A stretch of 8,309 nucleotides of DNA from an uncultured Clostridia bacterium (GTDB taxonomy: Bacteria > Bacillota > Clostridia > Peptostreptococcales > Anaerovoracaceae). Below, piece by piece: positions 1-6,315 of this stretch. The notes beneath the pieces are model-generated. The model was not told where the DNA came from. It did no database searches and saw nothing but the letters and a program-made list of their open reading frames with translations. Position numbers and translations under genes: made by a program. The stretch covers positions 1 through 8,309 of the forward strand of contig CAKQNZ010000087.1 of assembly GCA_934255435.1 (NCBI GenBank). Direction: 5' to 3'. How positions within the stretch are numbered: position 1 is the stretch's first letter; each line of letters opens with the position of its first letter.

Positions 1-597
1 GCTGTAAAGGATGGTTACGATAATATAGGATTTATCGGCGGAAAGGAAACTCCGGCAGTAAAACGATACGGCTACGGATTCGTCCAGGGAGCAGATGCCG
101 CAGCAAAGGATATGGGCCTGAGCAGCAAAGTAAAACTCAGATACAGCTATACAGTGGCAGACAAGGTCGGAAAGAAAGCATCCGGCTGGTACGGCAGTGG
201 TACTCAAGTCATCTTTGCATGCGGAGCAGGTGTATCAGAGACTGTCTGCAAGGCAGCAGAAGATTCAGAGGGGAAAGTCATAGGATCAGATGTGGATCAG
301 AGCAGCATCTCTGAAAATGTCATGACTACGGCTGAGAAAAATATAGGCTCTGCAGTAGATGATGTGCTCAGGGGATATGCAGGAGGCTCTTTCAACGGCG
401 GCACAGCCTTCAACTACGCTGCCAAGAACGACGGCGTGAAACTCGAAATGAAAAACAGCCGGTTCAGCAAATTCACCAGCGATGACTACAGCAGTATATT
501 CAGCCGGCTCAAAAAAGGCAGTGTGGATCTGAAAAAGGATACAGAGGTGGATTCCATTGAAGATATCCTCGGTACACATGTGGAACTCGTAAAATGA
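1..597 (+). CDS. BMP/PnrA-family ABC transporter substrate-binding protein (3' part)
   Basis: The reading frame is open from base 1 and ends at TGA 595-597, so 198 codons are visible and the start, signal peptide and lipobox lie outside the window. The fragment matches the C-terminal lobe of Bmp/Med/PnrA lipoproteins. An FIGG stretch (visible residues 11-14) leads into a YGYGFVQGA segment (23-31). A VIFACGAG strand (70-77) follows, then VIGSDVDQ (93-100) and an MTTAEKNIG segment (108-116). These correspond to the family's FVGG, GF..GA, VIF..AG and iGvDvDQ elements. Characterised members are extracytoplasmic lipoproteins that bind purine nucleosides or related ligands for an ABC importer. The ligand here cannot be read from the fragment. 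No transporter ATPase or permease genes follow, so they must lie upstream or elsewhere. A hairpin directly after the stop suggests the transcription unit ends here. Family assignment is firm; substrate is unknown. Confidence 0.88.
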   Translation, partial: AVKDGYDNIGFIGGKETPAVKRYGYGFVQGADAAAKDMGLSSKVKLRYSYTVADKVGKKASGWYGSGTQVIFACGAGVSETVCKAAEDSEGKVIGSDVDQSSISENVMTTAEKNIGSAVDDVLRGYAGGSFNGGTAFNYAAKNDGVKLEMKNSRFSKFTSDDYSSIFSRLKKGSVDLKKDTEVDSIEDILGTHVELVK

Positions 598-609
598 TTT
601 TCCAGTCAT

Positions 610-653
610 CTTTCCCCGTATATGACATACATTTTAGGGGAAAGGGGGTTTTT
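610..653 (+). terminator. Hairpin plus T-run after the BMP gene
   Basis: CTTTCCCC (610-617) pairs perfectly with GGGGAAAG (637-644). Inside the 19-base loop GTAT (618-621) can pair with ATAC (627-630). A short G run and TTTTT (649-653) follow. This resembles a Rho-independent terminator for the BMP gene, but extra G residues separate stem and T-run and the T-run is short. The structure runs straight into the ribosome binding site and GTG start of the next gene. Confidence 0.55.
641..648 (+). promoter_or_regulatory. Ribosome binding site of the carboxypeptidase gene, touching the hairpin
   Basis: AAAGGGGG lies 7 bases ahead of the GTG at 656 and is the only Shine-Dalgarno-like sequence there, so it decides the start. 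Its first four bases (641-644) are also the end of the 3' arm of the 610-644 hairpin, so folding could partly mask it. Confidence 0.5.
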
Positions 654-655
654 CT

Positions 656-1909
656 GTGTCCGGGAATATCAGAAAGCGGAAAAAAATACTATGCGCTGTC
701 ATGGTGATGATGGTGGCAGCAGGAAGCGGTTTCATGGGGGTAAGAAAATTCGTCACCCAGGACAGGAGCATAAATCTTGCAGACGAGTATGAGCCTGTAT
801 CGAATACAGCAGAGGACAGATCGCAGGACAGCGGCGGCTTCAGCATAGATGCAAAAGCTGCAGTGCTCATAGACGGCAGCAGCGGCAGAGTGCTTTATGA
901 GAAAGATCCGTATAAGCACCTTCCTCCGGCTTCGGTAACGAAAGTAATGACGCTGCTTCTTGTGATGGAAGCCTGCAGCAGCGGGAAGATAAGCCTCGAT
1001 GACAGCGTCACTGTATCAGAACGTGCTGCAGGAATGGGCGGAAGCCAGATGTATATGGAGCCGGGAGAGCAGCATACTGTAAGAGAGCTTCTGAAAGGTG
1101 TGATAATGGTCAGTGCCAATGACGGATGTGTTGCACTGGCAGAATACGTTTCAGGGAGCGTAGAGGACTTCGTCGATGCAATGAATGCCAGAGCCGGCAA
1201 GATGGGCCTTGAAAACAGTCATTTCGTGAATACCAACGGTCTTCCTGTAGCAGACCATTATTCCTGTGCATATGATATAGGGATGATATCGAGGGAACTG
1301 ATAAAATACGAAGAAGCACGCAAATGGTTCACCACATGGCAGGATACTGTGAAGGTGGGTCTGCCCGGAAAGAAACATGACTTCACGCTGACGAATACCA
1401 ACAAACTGATAAGGTCCTACAACGGTGCTACAGGCATCAAGACTGGGTTCACACAGGATGCAGGATACTGCCTTTCAGGCTCGGCAGCAAGAGGTCAGAC
1501 CAGCATGATAGGAGTAGTGCTGGGCTGCAAGACAAGCAAGATAAGGTTTGCAGAAATGTCAAAGCTCCTGGACTATGGCTTTGCATCATACGAGACAGTG
1601 AAAATAGCAAAAGCCGGAAGCAGGATAAGGTGTATCGATGTTTCAAAAGGAGAGGAAACATCAGTATACGCAGTGACTAAGGATGACGCAGGCGTGACAG
1701 TGAAAAAAGGCAGCGCCGGGAAAGTGAAGAAAAAGATATATGTGGAGCCGTCGCTGACAGCACCAGTGAAAAAGGGAGAAAAGATCGGTACGATAACCGT
1801 ATACGAAGGCAGTAAAAAAGCCGGGGAATATGCACTTGAAGCGGACCGGAGCATAGCAAAAGCAGGTTTCATGACGACATACATACGAATGATAAAGAAA
1901 CTTGCATGA
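656..1909 (+). CDS. D-alanyl-D-alanine carboxypeptidase (PBP5/DacF type, peptidase S11)
   Basis: This low-molecular-weight penicillin-binding protein of 417 residues should remove the terminal D-Ala from peptidoglycan stem peptides outside the membrane. All three active-site motifs of the S11 family are present: SVTK with nucleophile Ser93 and Lys96, SAN at 153-155, and KTG at 262-264. The N-terminus has a basic stretch (RKRKK) and a hydrophobic segment (about 11-29), a signal peptide or anchor. Residues about 313-400 look like the beta-rich PBP5 C-terminal domain, and the last 17 residues form a basic, amphipathic-looking tail as in membrane-attached PBP5 proteins. Length is normal. The GTG start is chosen for AAAGGGGG upstream and because the next in-frame ATG (701) would remove the basic N-region. 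A DUF3343 gene follows after 27 bases, probably co-transcribed. No clear promoter of its own is visible. DacF, DacA and DacB cannot be told apart by eye. Confidence 0.95.
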   Translation: MSGNIRKRKKILCAVMVMMVAAGSGFMGVRKFVTQDRSINLADEYEPVSNTAEDRSQDSGGFSIDAKAAVLIDGSSGRVLYEKDPYKHLPPASVTKVMTLLLVMEACSSGKISLDDSVTVSERAAGMGGSQMYMEPGEQHTVRELLKGVIMVSANDGCVALAEYVSGSVEDFVDAMNARAGKMGLENSHFVNTNGLPVADHYSCAYDIGMISRELIKYEEARKWFTTWQDTVKVGLPGKKHDFTLTNTNKLIRSYNGATGIKTGFTQDAGYCLSGSAARGQTSMIGVVLGCKTSKIRFAEMSKLLDYGFASYETVKIAKAGSRIRCIDVSKGEETSVYAVTKDDAGVTVKKGSAGKVKKKIYVEPSLTAPVKKGEKIGTITVYEGSKKAGEYALEADRSIAKAGFMTTYIRMIKKLA

Positions 1910-1936
1910 GCTGCAGACAGGAGGCAGCCTTAATAA

Positions 1937-2158
1937 ATGAAAGGGATGTGTTATTTCTTTTTCAGAGGGTACTACTTCGTGGATGCTGCATCTGAACTGC
2001 TGACAGAAAACGGCATACCCAACAGGATAGTCAAGGCACCGGTCAGGATAAGCAACGGATGCAGCTTTGCTGTTATGACACGCAGCATCGATGCTGAAGA
2101 AAGCAGCAGGATGATCAGAAAATCAGGCATCGAAATCGAGCAGACCATTATACTTTGA
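1937..2158 (+). CDS. Small DUF3343 protein (putative Se/S carrier-like)
   Basis: The gene encodes 73 residues. The layout fits DUF3343: an N-terminal aromatic beta strand (CYFFFRGYYF), a helix (about 15-25), a GIPNRIVKAPVRIS strand and turn, the conserved Cys42 in the NGC motif, then a helix with a short final strand (EIEQTIIL). Family members are 70-90 residues, often annotated as putative Se/S carrier-like proteins. That name rests on gene context and the conserved cysteine, and no activity has been shown as far as I know. An AGGAGG (1919-1924) lies 12 bases before the ATG, a rather long spacing. The gene starts 27 bases after the carboxypeptidase stop and is followed by a strong terminator, so it is the last gene of that unit. 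No selenium or thiol-transfer genes lie nearby. The family call is good; the function is unknown. Confidence 0.75.
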   Translation: MKGMCYFFFRGYYFVDAASELLTENGIPNRIVKAPVRISNGCSFAVMTRSIDAEESSRMIRKSGIEIEQTIIL

Positions 2159-2178
2159 AATATACGTAAAGTGGGTTG

Positions 2179-2213
2179 AAAATGGCTGTATTTCAACGGA
2201 TACAGCCATTTTT
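2179..2213 (+). terminator. Rho-independent terminator after the DUF3343 gene
   Basis: A perfect 13-base-pair stem is formed by AAAATGGCTGTAT (2179-2191) and ATACAGCCATTTT (2200-2212), with an 8-base loop and a run of five T at 2209-2213. It lies 21 bases after the DUF3343 stop and ahead of the next promoter, so it separates the two transcription units. Confidence 0.85.
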
Positions 2214-2228
2214 ACAGTGAATAACGCA

Positions 2229-2257
2229 TTGACATTTGGATACTTGTAGTGTATCAT
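2229..2257 (+). promoter_or_regulatory. Housekeeping-sigma promoter for the glucosaminidase/cohesin unit
   Basis: A consensus -35 TTGACA (2229-2234) is followed after exactly 17 bases by TATCAT (2252-2257), a 5 of 6 match to TATAAT. Transcription would begin near 2264, giving a leader of about 60 bases. I see no riboswitch-sized structure in that leader. The placement right after a terminator supports the call. Confidence 0.8.
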
Positions 2258-2324
2258 TTCAATAGATTTTGTGAAAACTGGAATAATTTTTTAAGTATTA
2301 TATGAAGAAGACCAGGAGGTAATG

Positions 2325-4310
2325 ATGGCGGTAAATGATCGGAGACCGTACAGTCGTGCAGTGTCGTTATTTCTGATCGTCCTGATGGTAATTGGCGTTT
2401 TTTGTATTGCAGCCATGTCTGGAGATCATTATGCATATGGAGCCGGCGAGACCGGAAAAGTTACAGCATCGGAACTCAATGTCCGCTCCGGAGCAGGCAC
2501 ATCGTACAAGATAATAGGCACAGTGAAAAAAGGAAAGACATTCACCATAACAGGTACAGTAAAGGACAAGTCCGGGACGAAATGGTACAAGTTCAGATAC
2601 AGCTCAAAGGACGGCTATGTTTCTGCTAGATATGTCACCCTTGTAAAAGGAATCACCGTAACATCTGTAAAAGATCTCAAGGGGACCGTGAATTCGTCCG
2701 GAGGTCTGAACGTCCGCAAAGGACCGGGGACAAGCTATGCATCGCTGGGTATCATCGCAAACGGCAAGACATTCACGATAACAGGCAAGGCGAAGGACAG
2801 CAAAGGCGTATGGTGGTACAGATTCACATTCAAAAGCAAGACAGGATATGTTTCATCAAAGTATGTGAAGGCTAAATCGACAGCACCTGCTGTCACAGCT
2901 GTCAAAAATCTTAAAGGTACTGTAACAAGCTCCGATGGCGTCAATGTCAGATCCGGCATCGGCACATCATACAAGAAACTGGGCACTCTTGCCAAAGGCA
3001 AGACTTTCACGATAACAGGCAAGGCAAAGGACAGCAAAGGTGTGTACTGGTACAGGATGACCTACAACAGCAGCACCGGATATGTCCAGTCAGGATACAT
3101 AAAGACTACAACGATTTCATCATCGTCCGGAGACAGCGGCAGTACCAGTACAGCTTCATACAAGATAGGAACTGTGACTGCCAGCGACGGTCTCAATGTA
3201 CGTTCAGGCGCAGGAACAGGCTACAGTATACTTACAGTACTGGACAAAGGCATATCTGTTGAGATCACAGGTTCGAAGAAGGCCAGCAACGGCAAGACAT
3301 GGTATTCATATAAGTATTCTTCCAGCAAAAAAGGCTATATGTGTTCAGACTATGTCAAGGTGAAGACTGTCAAGTCAGACAGCAGTTTTGAAACATATAT
3401 GACGAAGCAGGGCTTTCCTGAAAGCTACAAGCCGGGTCTGAGAGTGCTCCATGCATCGCATCCGAAATGGGTGTTCAAGTCAGTAAAGACAGGCTACAGC
3501 TGGTCGTCGGCTCTTTCAAAGGAAAGTGTCATCGGCAGGAACCTTGTCAGTCCGTCATCGCCTAAGTCATACAGATCAACAGCGTCAGGTTCATACAATT
3601 CAAGGACCGGTGCGTGGACAAGATTCGACGGAAGCTGGTATGCAGCCAACTCCAAGGTCATAGCATATTATATGGATCCGAGGAATTTCCTCACAGAAAA
3701 CGGAATATATCAGTTCATGACGCATAAATATGACAGTGGATCTCAGAATGCAAATACAGTAAAAGCTGTCATAAAAGGCTCTTTCATGGCCGGAAAAAAT
3801 CCTGGAGGCGGTTATTCGTCATATCAGTCACTTATAAATGCAGCCGGAAAGAATACAGGTGTCAATCCGAATGTCCTGGCTGCGATGATAATACAGGAGC
3901 AGGGCTGGAGCGGCAGCAGTCTGTGTCTTGGCAACTATTCAGGCTATAAAGGATACTATAACTTCTTCAATATAGGTGCATATACGTCGGGCTCCATGAG
4001 CGCAGTACAGAGAGGTCTGTGGTACGCAAAGAGACAGGGATGGAACACACAGTACAAGTCCATAAAGGGCGGTGCTAAATTCTATGCGGACAGTTATGTC
4101 AAGGCTAAACAGGACTCATATTACACCAAGAAGTTCAATGTGAAGAACGGAGCGTCAAAAGTCGGTACACACCAGTACATGACAAATGTGGCTGCAGCAG
4201 CCAGCGAAGGCAGTCTTGTGAAGAGAGCATACAGCGGTTCAGACTATCCTGTAGTATTCGAACTGCCTGTTTACAACAGTATGCCGGCAGCAGCATGCCC
4301 TCTTCCATAG
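2325..4310 (+). CDS. Secreted cell-wall hydrolase: four SH3b domains plus beta-N-acetylglucosaminidase domain
   Basis: Residues are numbered from the ATG at 2322. A basic, hydrophobic signal peptide (1 to about 41) ends near AYG-AGE. Four bacterial SH3 domains follow (about 44-107, 119-184, 198-263, 281-348), each opening with an LNVRSGAGTSY-like motif and closing with GYVSxxYV. Such domains bind peptidoglycan. Residues about 355-640 resemble the LytG/GH73-like endo-beta-N-acetylglucosaminidase fold, with Glu526 in IIQEQGWSGSS the likely catalytic acid and FFNIGAY at 548-554 a typical family stretch. The enzyme should cut the glycan backbone during wall growth or separation. ATG at 2322 is only 2 bases past AGGAGG (2314-2319); the adjacent in-frame ATG at 2325 has 5 bases and is preferred. 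The protein stops shortly after the catalytic domain, and I see no dockerin, LPXTG or further repeats. A cohesin-domain gene follows 17 bases later. Confidence 0.9.
   Translation: MAVNDRRPYSRAVSLFLIVLMVIGVFCIAAMSGDHYAYGAGETGKVTASELNVRSGAGTSYKIIGTVKKGKTFTITGTVKDKSGTKWYKFRYSSKDGYVSARYVTLVKGITVTSVKDLKGTVNSSGGLNVRKGPGTSYASLGIIANGKTFTITGKAKDSKGVWWYRFTFKSKTGYVSSKYVKAKSTAPAVTAVKNLKGTVTSSDGVNVRSGIGTSYKKLGTLAKGKTFTITGKAKDSKGVYWYRMTYNSSTGYVQSGYIKTTTISSSSGDSGSTSTASYKIGTVTASDGLNVRSGAGTGYSILTVLDKGISVEITGSKKASNGKTWYSYKYSSSKKGYMCSDYVKVKTVKSDSSFETYMTKQGFPESYKPGLRVLHASHPKWVFKSVKTGYSWSSALSKESVIGRNLVSPSSPKSYRSTASGSYNSRTGAWTRFDGSWYAANSKVIAYYMDPRNFLTENGIYQFMTHKYDSGSQNANTVKAVIKGSFMAGKNPGGGYSSYQSLINAAGKNTGVNPNVLAAMIIQEQGWSGSSLCLGNYSGYKGYYNFFNIGAYTSGSMSAVQRGLWYAKRQGWNTQYKSIKGGAKFYADSYVKAKQDSYYTKKFNVKNGASKVGTHQYMTNVAAAASEGSLVKRAYSGSDYPVVFELPVYNSMPAAACPLP
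2763..3044 (+). repeat. Near-identical direct repeat inside the SH3b region
   Basis: The 48 bases at 2763-2810 recur at 2997-3044 with only 4 differences by my count, mostly silent, at a period of 234 bases (78 codons). Both encode the GKTFTITGKAKDSKGV stretch of SH3b domains 2 and 3. The equivalent parts of domains 1 and 4 are clearly more diverged. This points to a recent domain duplication or gene conversion between domains 2 and 3. Confidence 0.8.
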
Positions 4311-4327
4311 CAGGAGGTAATTTGTAA

Positions 4328-5008
4328 ATGTATAACAGAATAAAACGTGCAGCAGCGGTGATCCTTGCAGTGGTGCTGATGATACCGATGGCGGCATCCT
4401 ATAGCTTTGCAGCAGCAGGCGTATCTGTTTCCGGAGGAGACAATATAAAGGGAGGAGATACTTTCACGCTCAAAGTCACCTTCAAAGGCGGCAATATAGG
4501 AAGGGTGGACGGAGGACTTACCTACGATACCGACAGGCTGACATATATATCAGGAGGCAGCAGCAGCGGCAATTCCGGATATGTGCAGCTTACCGAGGCA
4601 GGCACAGGAGAAGCAATAACTTTCAACTTGAAATTCCGTGCAGTCAAAGACGGCATAACCACAGTGAACGTATCGACTAATGAAGTCTATGATCTGGATG
4701 AACGTGAGATGTCGTCGCTGTCAGGTTCAAAGTCAGTGAATATAGTGGGAAGCGCAGCTTCAGACAAGGCATCTTCCGCATCGACTGAACCCGCTGACGA
4801 AACATCAGACGAAAATATAGAAACAGAGACCCAGCAGAGGCGGGGCGTAGATGAAAAGCCGGCGGAAAAGACCACCAGCAGCTCAGTGAACGTGACAGCA
4901 GTGCTTGCCATAGCAGCCGCAGTAGCAGCGATACTGCTGGTGATAATAGCCATAGCACTGAAAAAAAGCCGTAAAAAAGCAAAGAGAAATAAAAAACACA
5001 GACACTGA
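4328..5008 (+). CDS. Cohesin-domain surface protein with C-terminal membrane anchor
   Basis: The gene encodes 226 residues. A signal peptide covers 1 to about 30 (basic start, hydrophobic core, FAAA end). Residues about 31-141 form a single beta-rich domain resembling cohesins: GVSVSGGDNIKGGDTFTLKV, then VDGGLTYDTDRLTYISG with the typical l.YD...L element, then ITFNLKFRAVKDGITTVNV. A Ser/Thr/Glu/Lys linker (142-186) leads to a transmembrane helix (about 190-211) and a very basic tail rich in Lys and Arg. No LPXTG is present, so anchoring is by the membrane helix, with the cohesin domain outside. The start is supported by AGGAGG (4312-4317) 10 bases upstream. It lies 17 bases after the glucosaminidase gene and shares its promoter and the terminator at 5031. 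Cohesins classically bind dockerins, but none is visible in this window, so the partner is unknown. Domain call is by pattern; other immunoglobulin-like beta sandwiches are possible. Confidence 0.75.
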   Translation: MYNRIKRAAAVILAVVLMIPMAASYSFAAAGVSVSGGDNIKGGDTFTLKVTFKGGNIGRVDGGLTYDTDRLTYISGGSSSGNSGYVQLTEAGTGEAITFNLKFRAVKDGITTVNVSTNEVYDLDEREMSSLSGSKSVNIVGSAASDKASSASTEPADETSDENIETETQQRRGVDEKPAEKTTSSSVNVTAVLAIAAAVAAILLVIIAIALKKSRKKAKRNKKHRH

Positions 5009-5030
5009 GTCTGACATAGAGAAAAAACAG

Positions 5031-5068
5031 CGACTCTGATACATCGCAGGATGTGTCAGAGTCGTTTT
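5031..5068. terminator. Bidirectional Rho-independent terminator
   Basis: CGACTCTGATACATC (5031-5045) pairs with GATGTGTCAGAGTCG (5050-5064) over 15 pairs, one of them a T-G wobble, around a GCAG loop. TTTT follows on the plus strand (5065-5068). On the minus strand the stem is followed by a run of six T (complement of 5022-5027). It ends the cohesin unit and the convergent aminopeptidase gene, whose stop codon is only 5 bases from the stem. Confidence 0.9.
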
Positions 5069-5069
5069 G

Positions 5070-6188
5070 TTATCTGCAATTTTTAAGGTTTTCCGGATTC
5101 AGTCCTTCGAGTTCCGGTATTACGAATATGCCGTCTTTGCGTATCAGTACGTCGTCGAAGTATATCTCGCCTCCGCCGTATTCAGGTCGCTGGATCATCA
5201 CGAGATCCCAGTGGACGGAGGATTTGTTGCCGTTGAAAGCGTCTTCATAGGCGGCTCCCGGCGTCAGATGGAAGCTTCCTGCGATCTTTTCGTCGAAAAG
5301 CGTGTCTTTCATCGGGTGGAGTATATACGGATTCACGCCGAGGGCGAATTCTCCGAAATATCTTGCTCCGTCATCGGTGTCAAGCAGCTGGTTTATACGC
5401 TCATTGTTGTTCGATGTCGCCTTGACTATCTTTCCGTCTTTGATCTTGAAAACTATATTTTCATAAGTGAAACCCTGTTCCTCCGACGGAGTATTGTATG
5501 ATATGGTGCCATTCATGGATTCCCTTACCGGTGCCGTATATACTTCGCCATCCGGGATGTTCATCTCACCGCCGCATTTTACAGCAGGGATGCCCTTTAT
5601 GGAAAATCTCAGATCTGTACCCGGTCCTTTGATGCGGACTTTGTCAGTGCGTTCCATGAGCTCTACGAGAGGATCCATAGCTTTGCTCATTTTCCTGTAA
5701 TCGAGTGTGCAGACATCGAAGAAGAAGTCTTCAAAAGCCTCCTGACTCTTTCCTGCCAGCTGCGCCATCGATCCGTTTGGATATCTCAGGATCACCCATT
5801 TTGTCTTGTTGACTCTCTGGTCAAGGACAGGCTGCGTTATGGAGCTGTACATGTTGAGCTTTTCCGCAGGAACATCTGACAGCTCTGATGTATTTTCTCC
5901 GGCTCGTATCGCTATATATGCGTCCATACCTTTCATCTGCGCCAGCTGGCAGTCCTTCAGGAACTCTATCTGCTCCTCGCTGCTGCCCAGCAGTATCTCT
6001 CTCGTTATCGCAGAATCTCTTATCTCCGTATAAGGCATTCCGCCGCAGGCGTATGTGTTCTTGATGAGCTGCCTTACGAGGCTTTTACAGCATTCGCCTT
6101 CGTAGCTTATCAGTATCTTTTCTCCGGGCTGTATATCGCATGAGTATCCGATAAGAAGATCAGCCAGTTTCTTTATTCTCGGGTCCAT
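5070..6188 (-). CDS. M29-family metallo-aminopeptidase (AmpS/AmpT type)
   Basis: The protein of 372 residues matches the M29 leucyl aminopeptidases, cytoplasmic enzymes that use two divalent metals to remove N-terminal residues from peptides. The candidate metal and active-site residues can all be placed: Glu215 in NIPDGEVYTAP, Glu280 in GARYFGEFALG, His307 and Tyr314 in GSFHLTPGAAYED, and His326 and Asp328 in SSVHWDLV. Their order and most spacings follow those I recall for the Thermus and Staphylococcus enzymes. The distance from Tyr to the second His is about 12 rather than about 26, and the protein is shorter than the usual 400-410 residues. The ATG start is supported by AGGAGG (complement of 6194-6199) at 6 bases. 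The gene stands alone, ended by the bidirectional terminator at 5031 and divergent from the lipid kinase gene. Substrate preference cannot be read from the sequence. Confidence 0.9.
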   Translation of the reverse strand: MDPRIKKLADLLIGYSCDIQPGEKILISYEGECCKSLVRQLIKNTYACGGMPYTEIRDSAITREILLGSSEEQIEFLKDCQLAQMKGMDAYIAIRAGENTSELSDVPAEKLNMYSSITQPVLDQRVNKTKWVILRYPNGSMAQLAGKSQEAFEDFFFDVCTLDYRKMSKAMDPLVELMERTDKVRIKGPGTDLRFSIKGIPAVKCGGEMNIPDGEVYTAPVRESMNGTISYNTPSEEQGFTYENIVFKIKDGKIVKATSNNNERINQLLDTDDGARYFGEFALGVNPYILHPMKDTLFDEKIAGSFHLTPGAAYEDAFNGNKSSVHWDLVMIQRPEYGGGEIYFDDVLIRKDGIFVIPELEGLNPENLKNCR

Positions 6189-6251
6189 TGTTACCTCCTG
6201 TGGTAATTATATATTTGAGAATTTGTATATACGTGTAAATTTCTGTAGCTT

Positions 6252-6279
6252 ATTATACCCCATGTGTGTTATTTTTAAA
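6252..6279 (-). promoter_or_regulatory. Probable promoter of the aminopeptidase gene
   Basis: Read on the minus strand, a perfect TATAAT (complement of 6252-6257) is preceded after 16 bases by TTTAAA (complement of 6274-6279), a 4 of 6 match to TTGACA. This would give a leader of about 60 bases before the ATG. The -35 match is weak, so the call depends mainly on the -10 box. I found no equally good promoter for the divergent kinase gene in this 127-base gap. Confidence 0.45.
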
Positions 6280-6315
6280 AGGGGAAGAAGGATACAGTTT
6301 TTTCGGAGGACATCG

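Noticed and set aside
286..609. Antisense 107-residue frame across the BMP gene
   Set aside because: The plus-strand frame matches a known family along its whole length; the antisense frame shows no motif or ribosome binding site.
2258..2321. Riboswitch (for example cyclic di-AMP) in the leader of the wall hydrolase gene
   Set aside because: The leader after the promoter is only about 60 bases, AT-rich and without conserved structure, too short for the known classes that control wall hydrolases.
2440..3370. SH3b repeats as a CRISPR-like or tandem non-coding array
   Set aside because: The repeats are long, in frame and encode SH3b domains; there are no short identical repeats with unique spacers.
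4840..4900. LPXTG sortase signal in the cohesin protein
   Set aside because: No LPXTG-like motif is present between the linker and the membrane helix; anchoring is by the helix and basic tail.
4677..4982. Antisense frames of about 100 residues across the cohesin gene
   Set aside because: They lack ribosome binding sites and recognisable motifs, and the plus-strand frame has a signal peptide, domain and membrane anchor. They are shadows.
6223..6315. Upstream extension of the lipid kinase frame (31 extra residues)
   Set aside because: No Shine-Dalgarno precedes the upstream start, while GGAGG lies 6 bases before the ATG at 6316 and the family N-terminus begins there.
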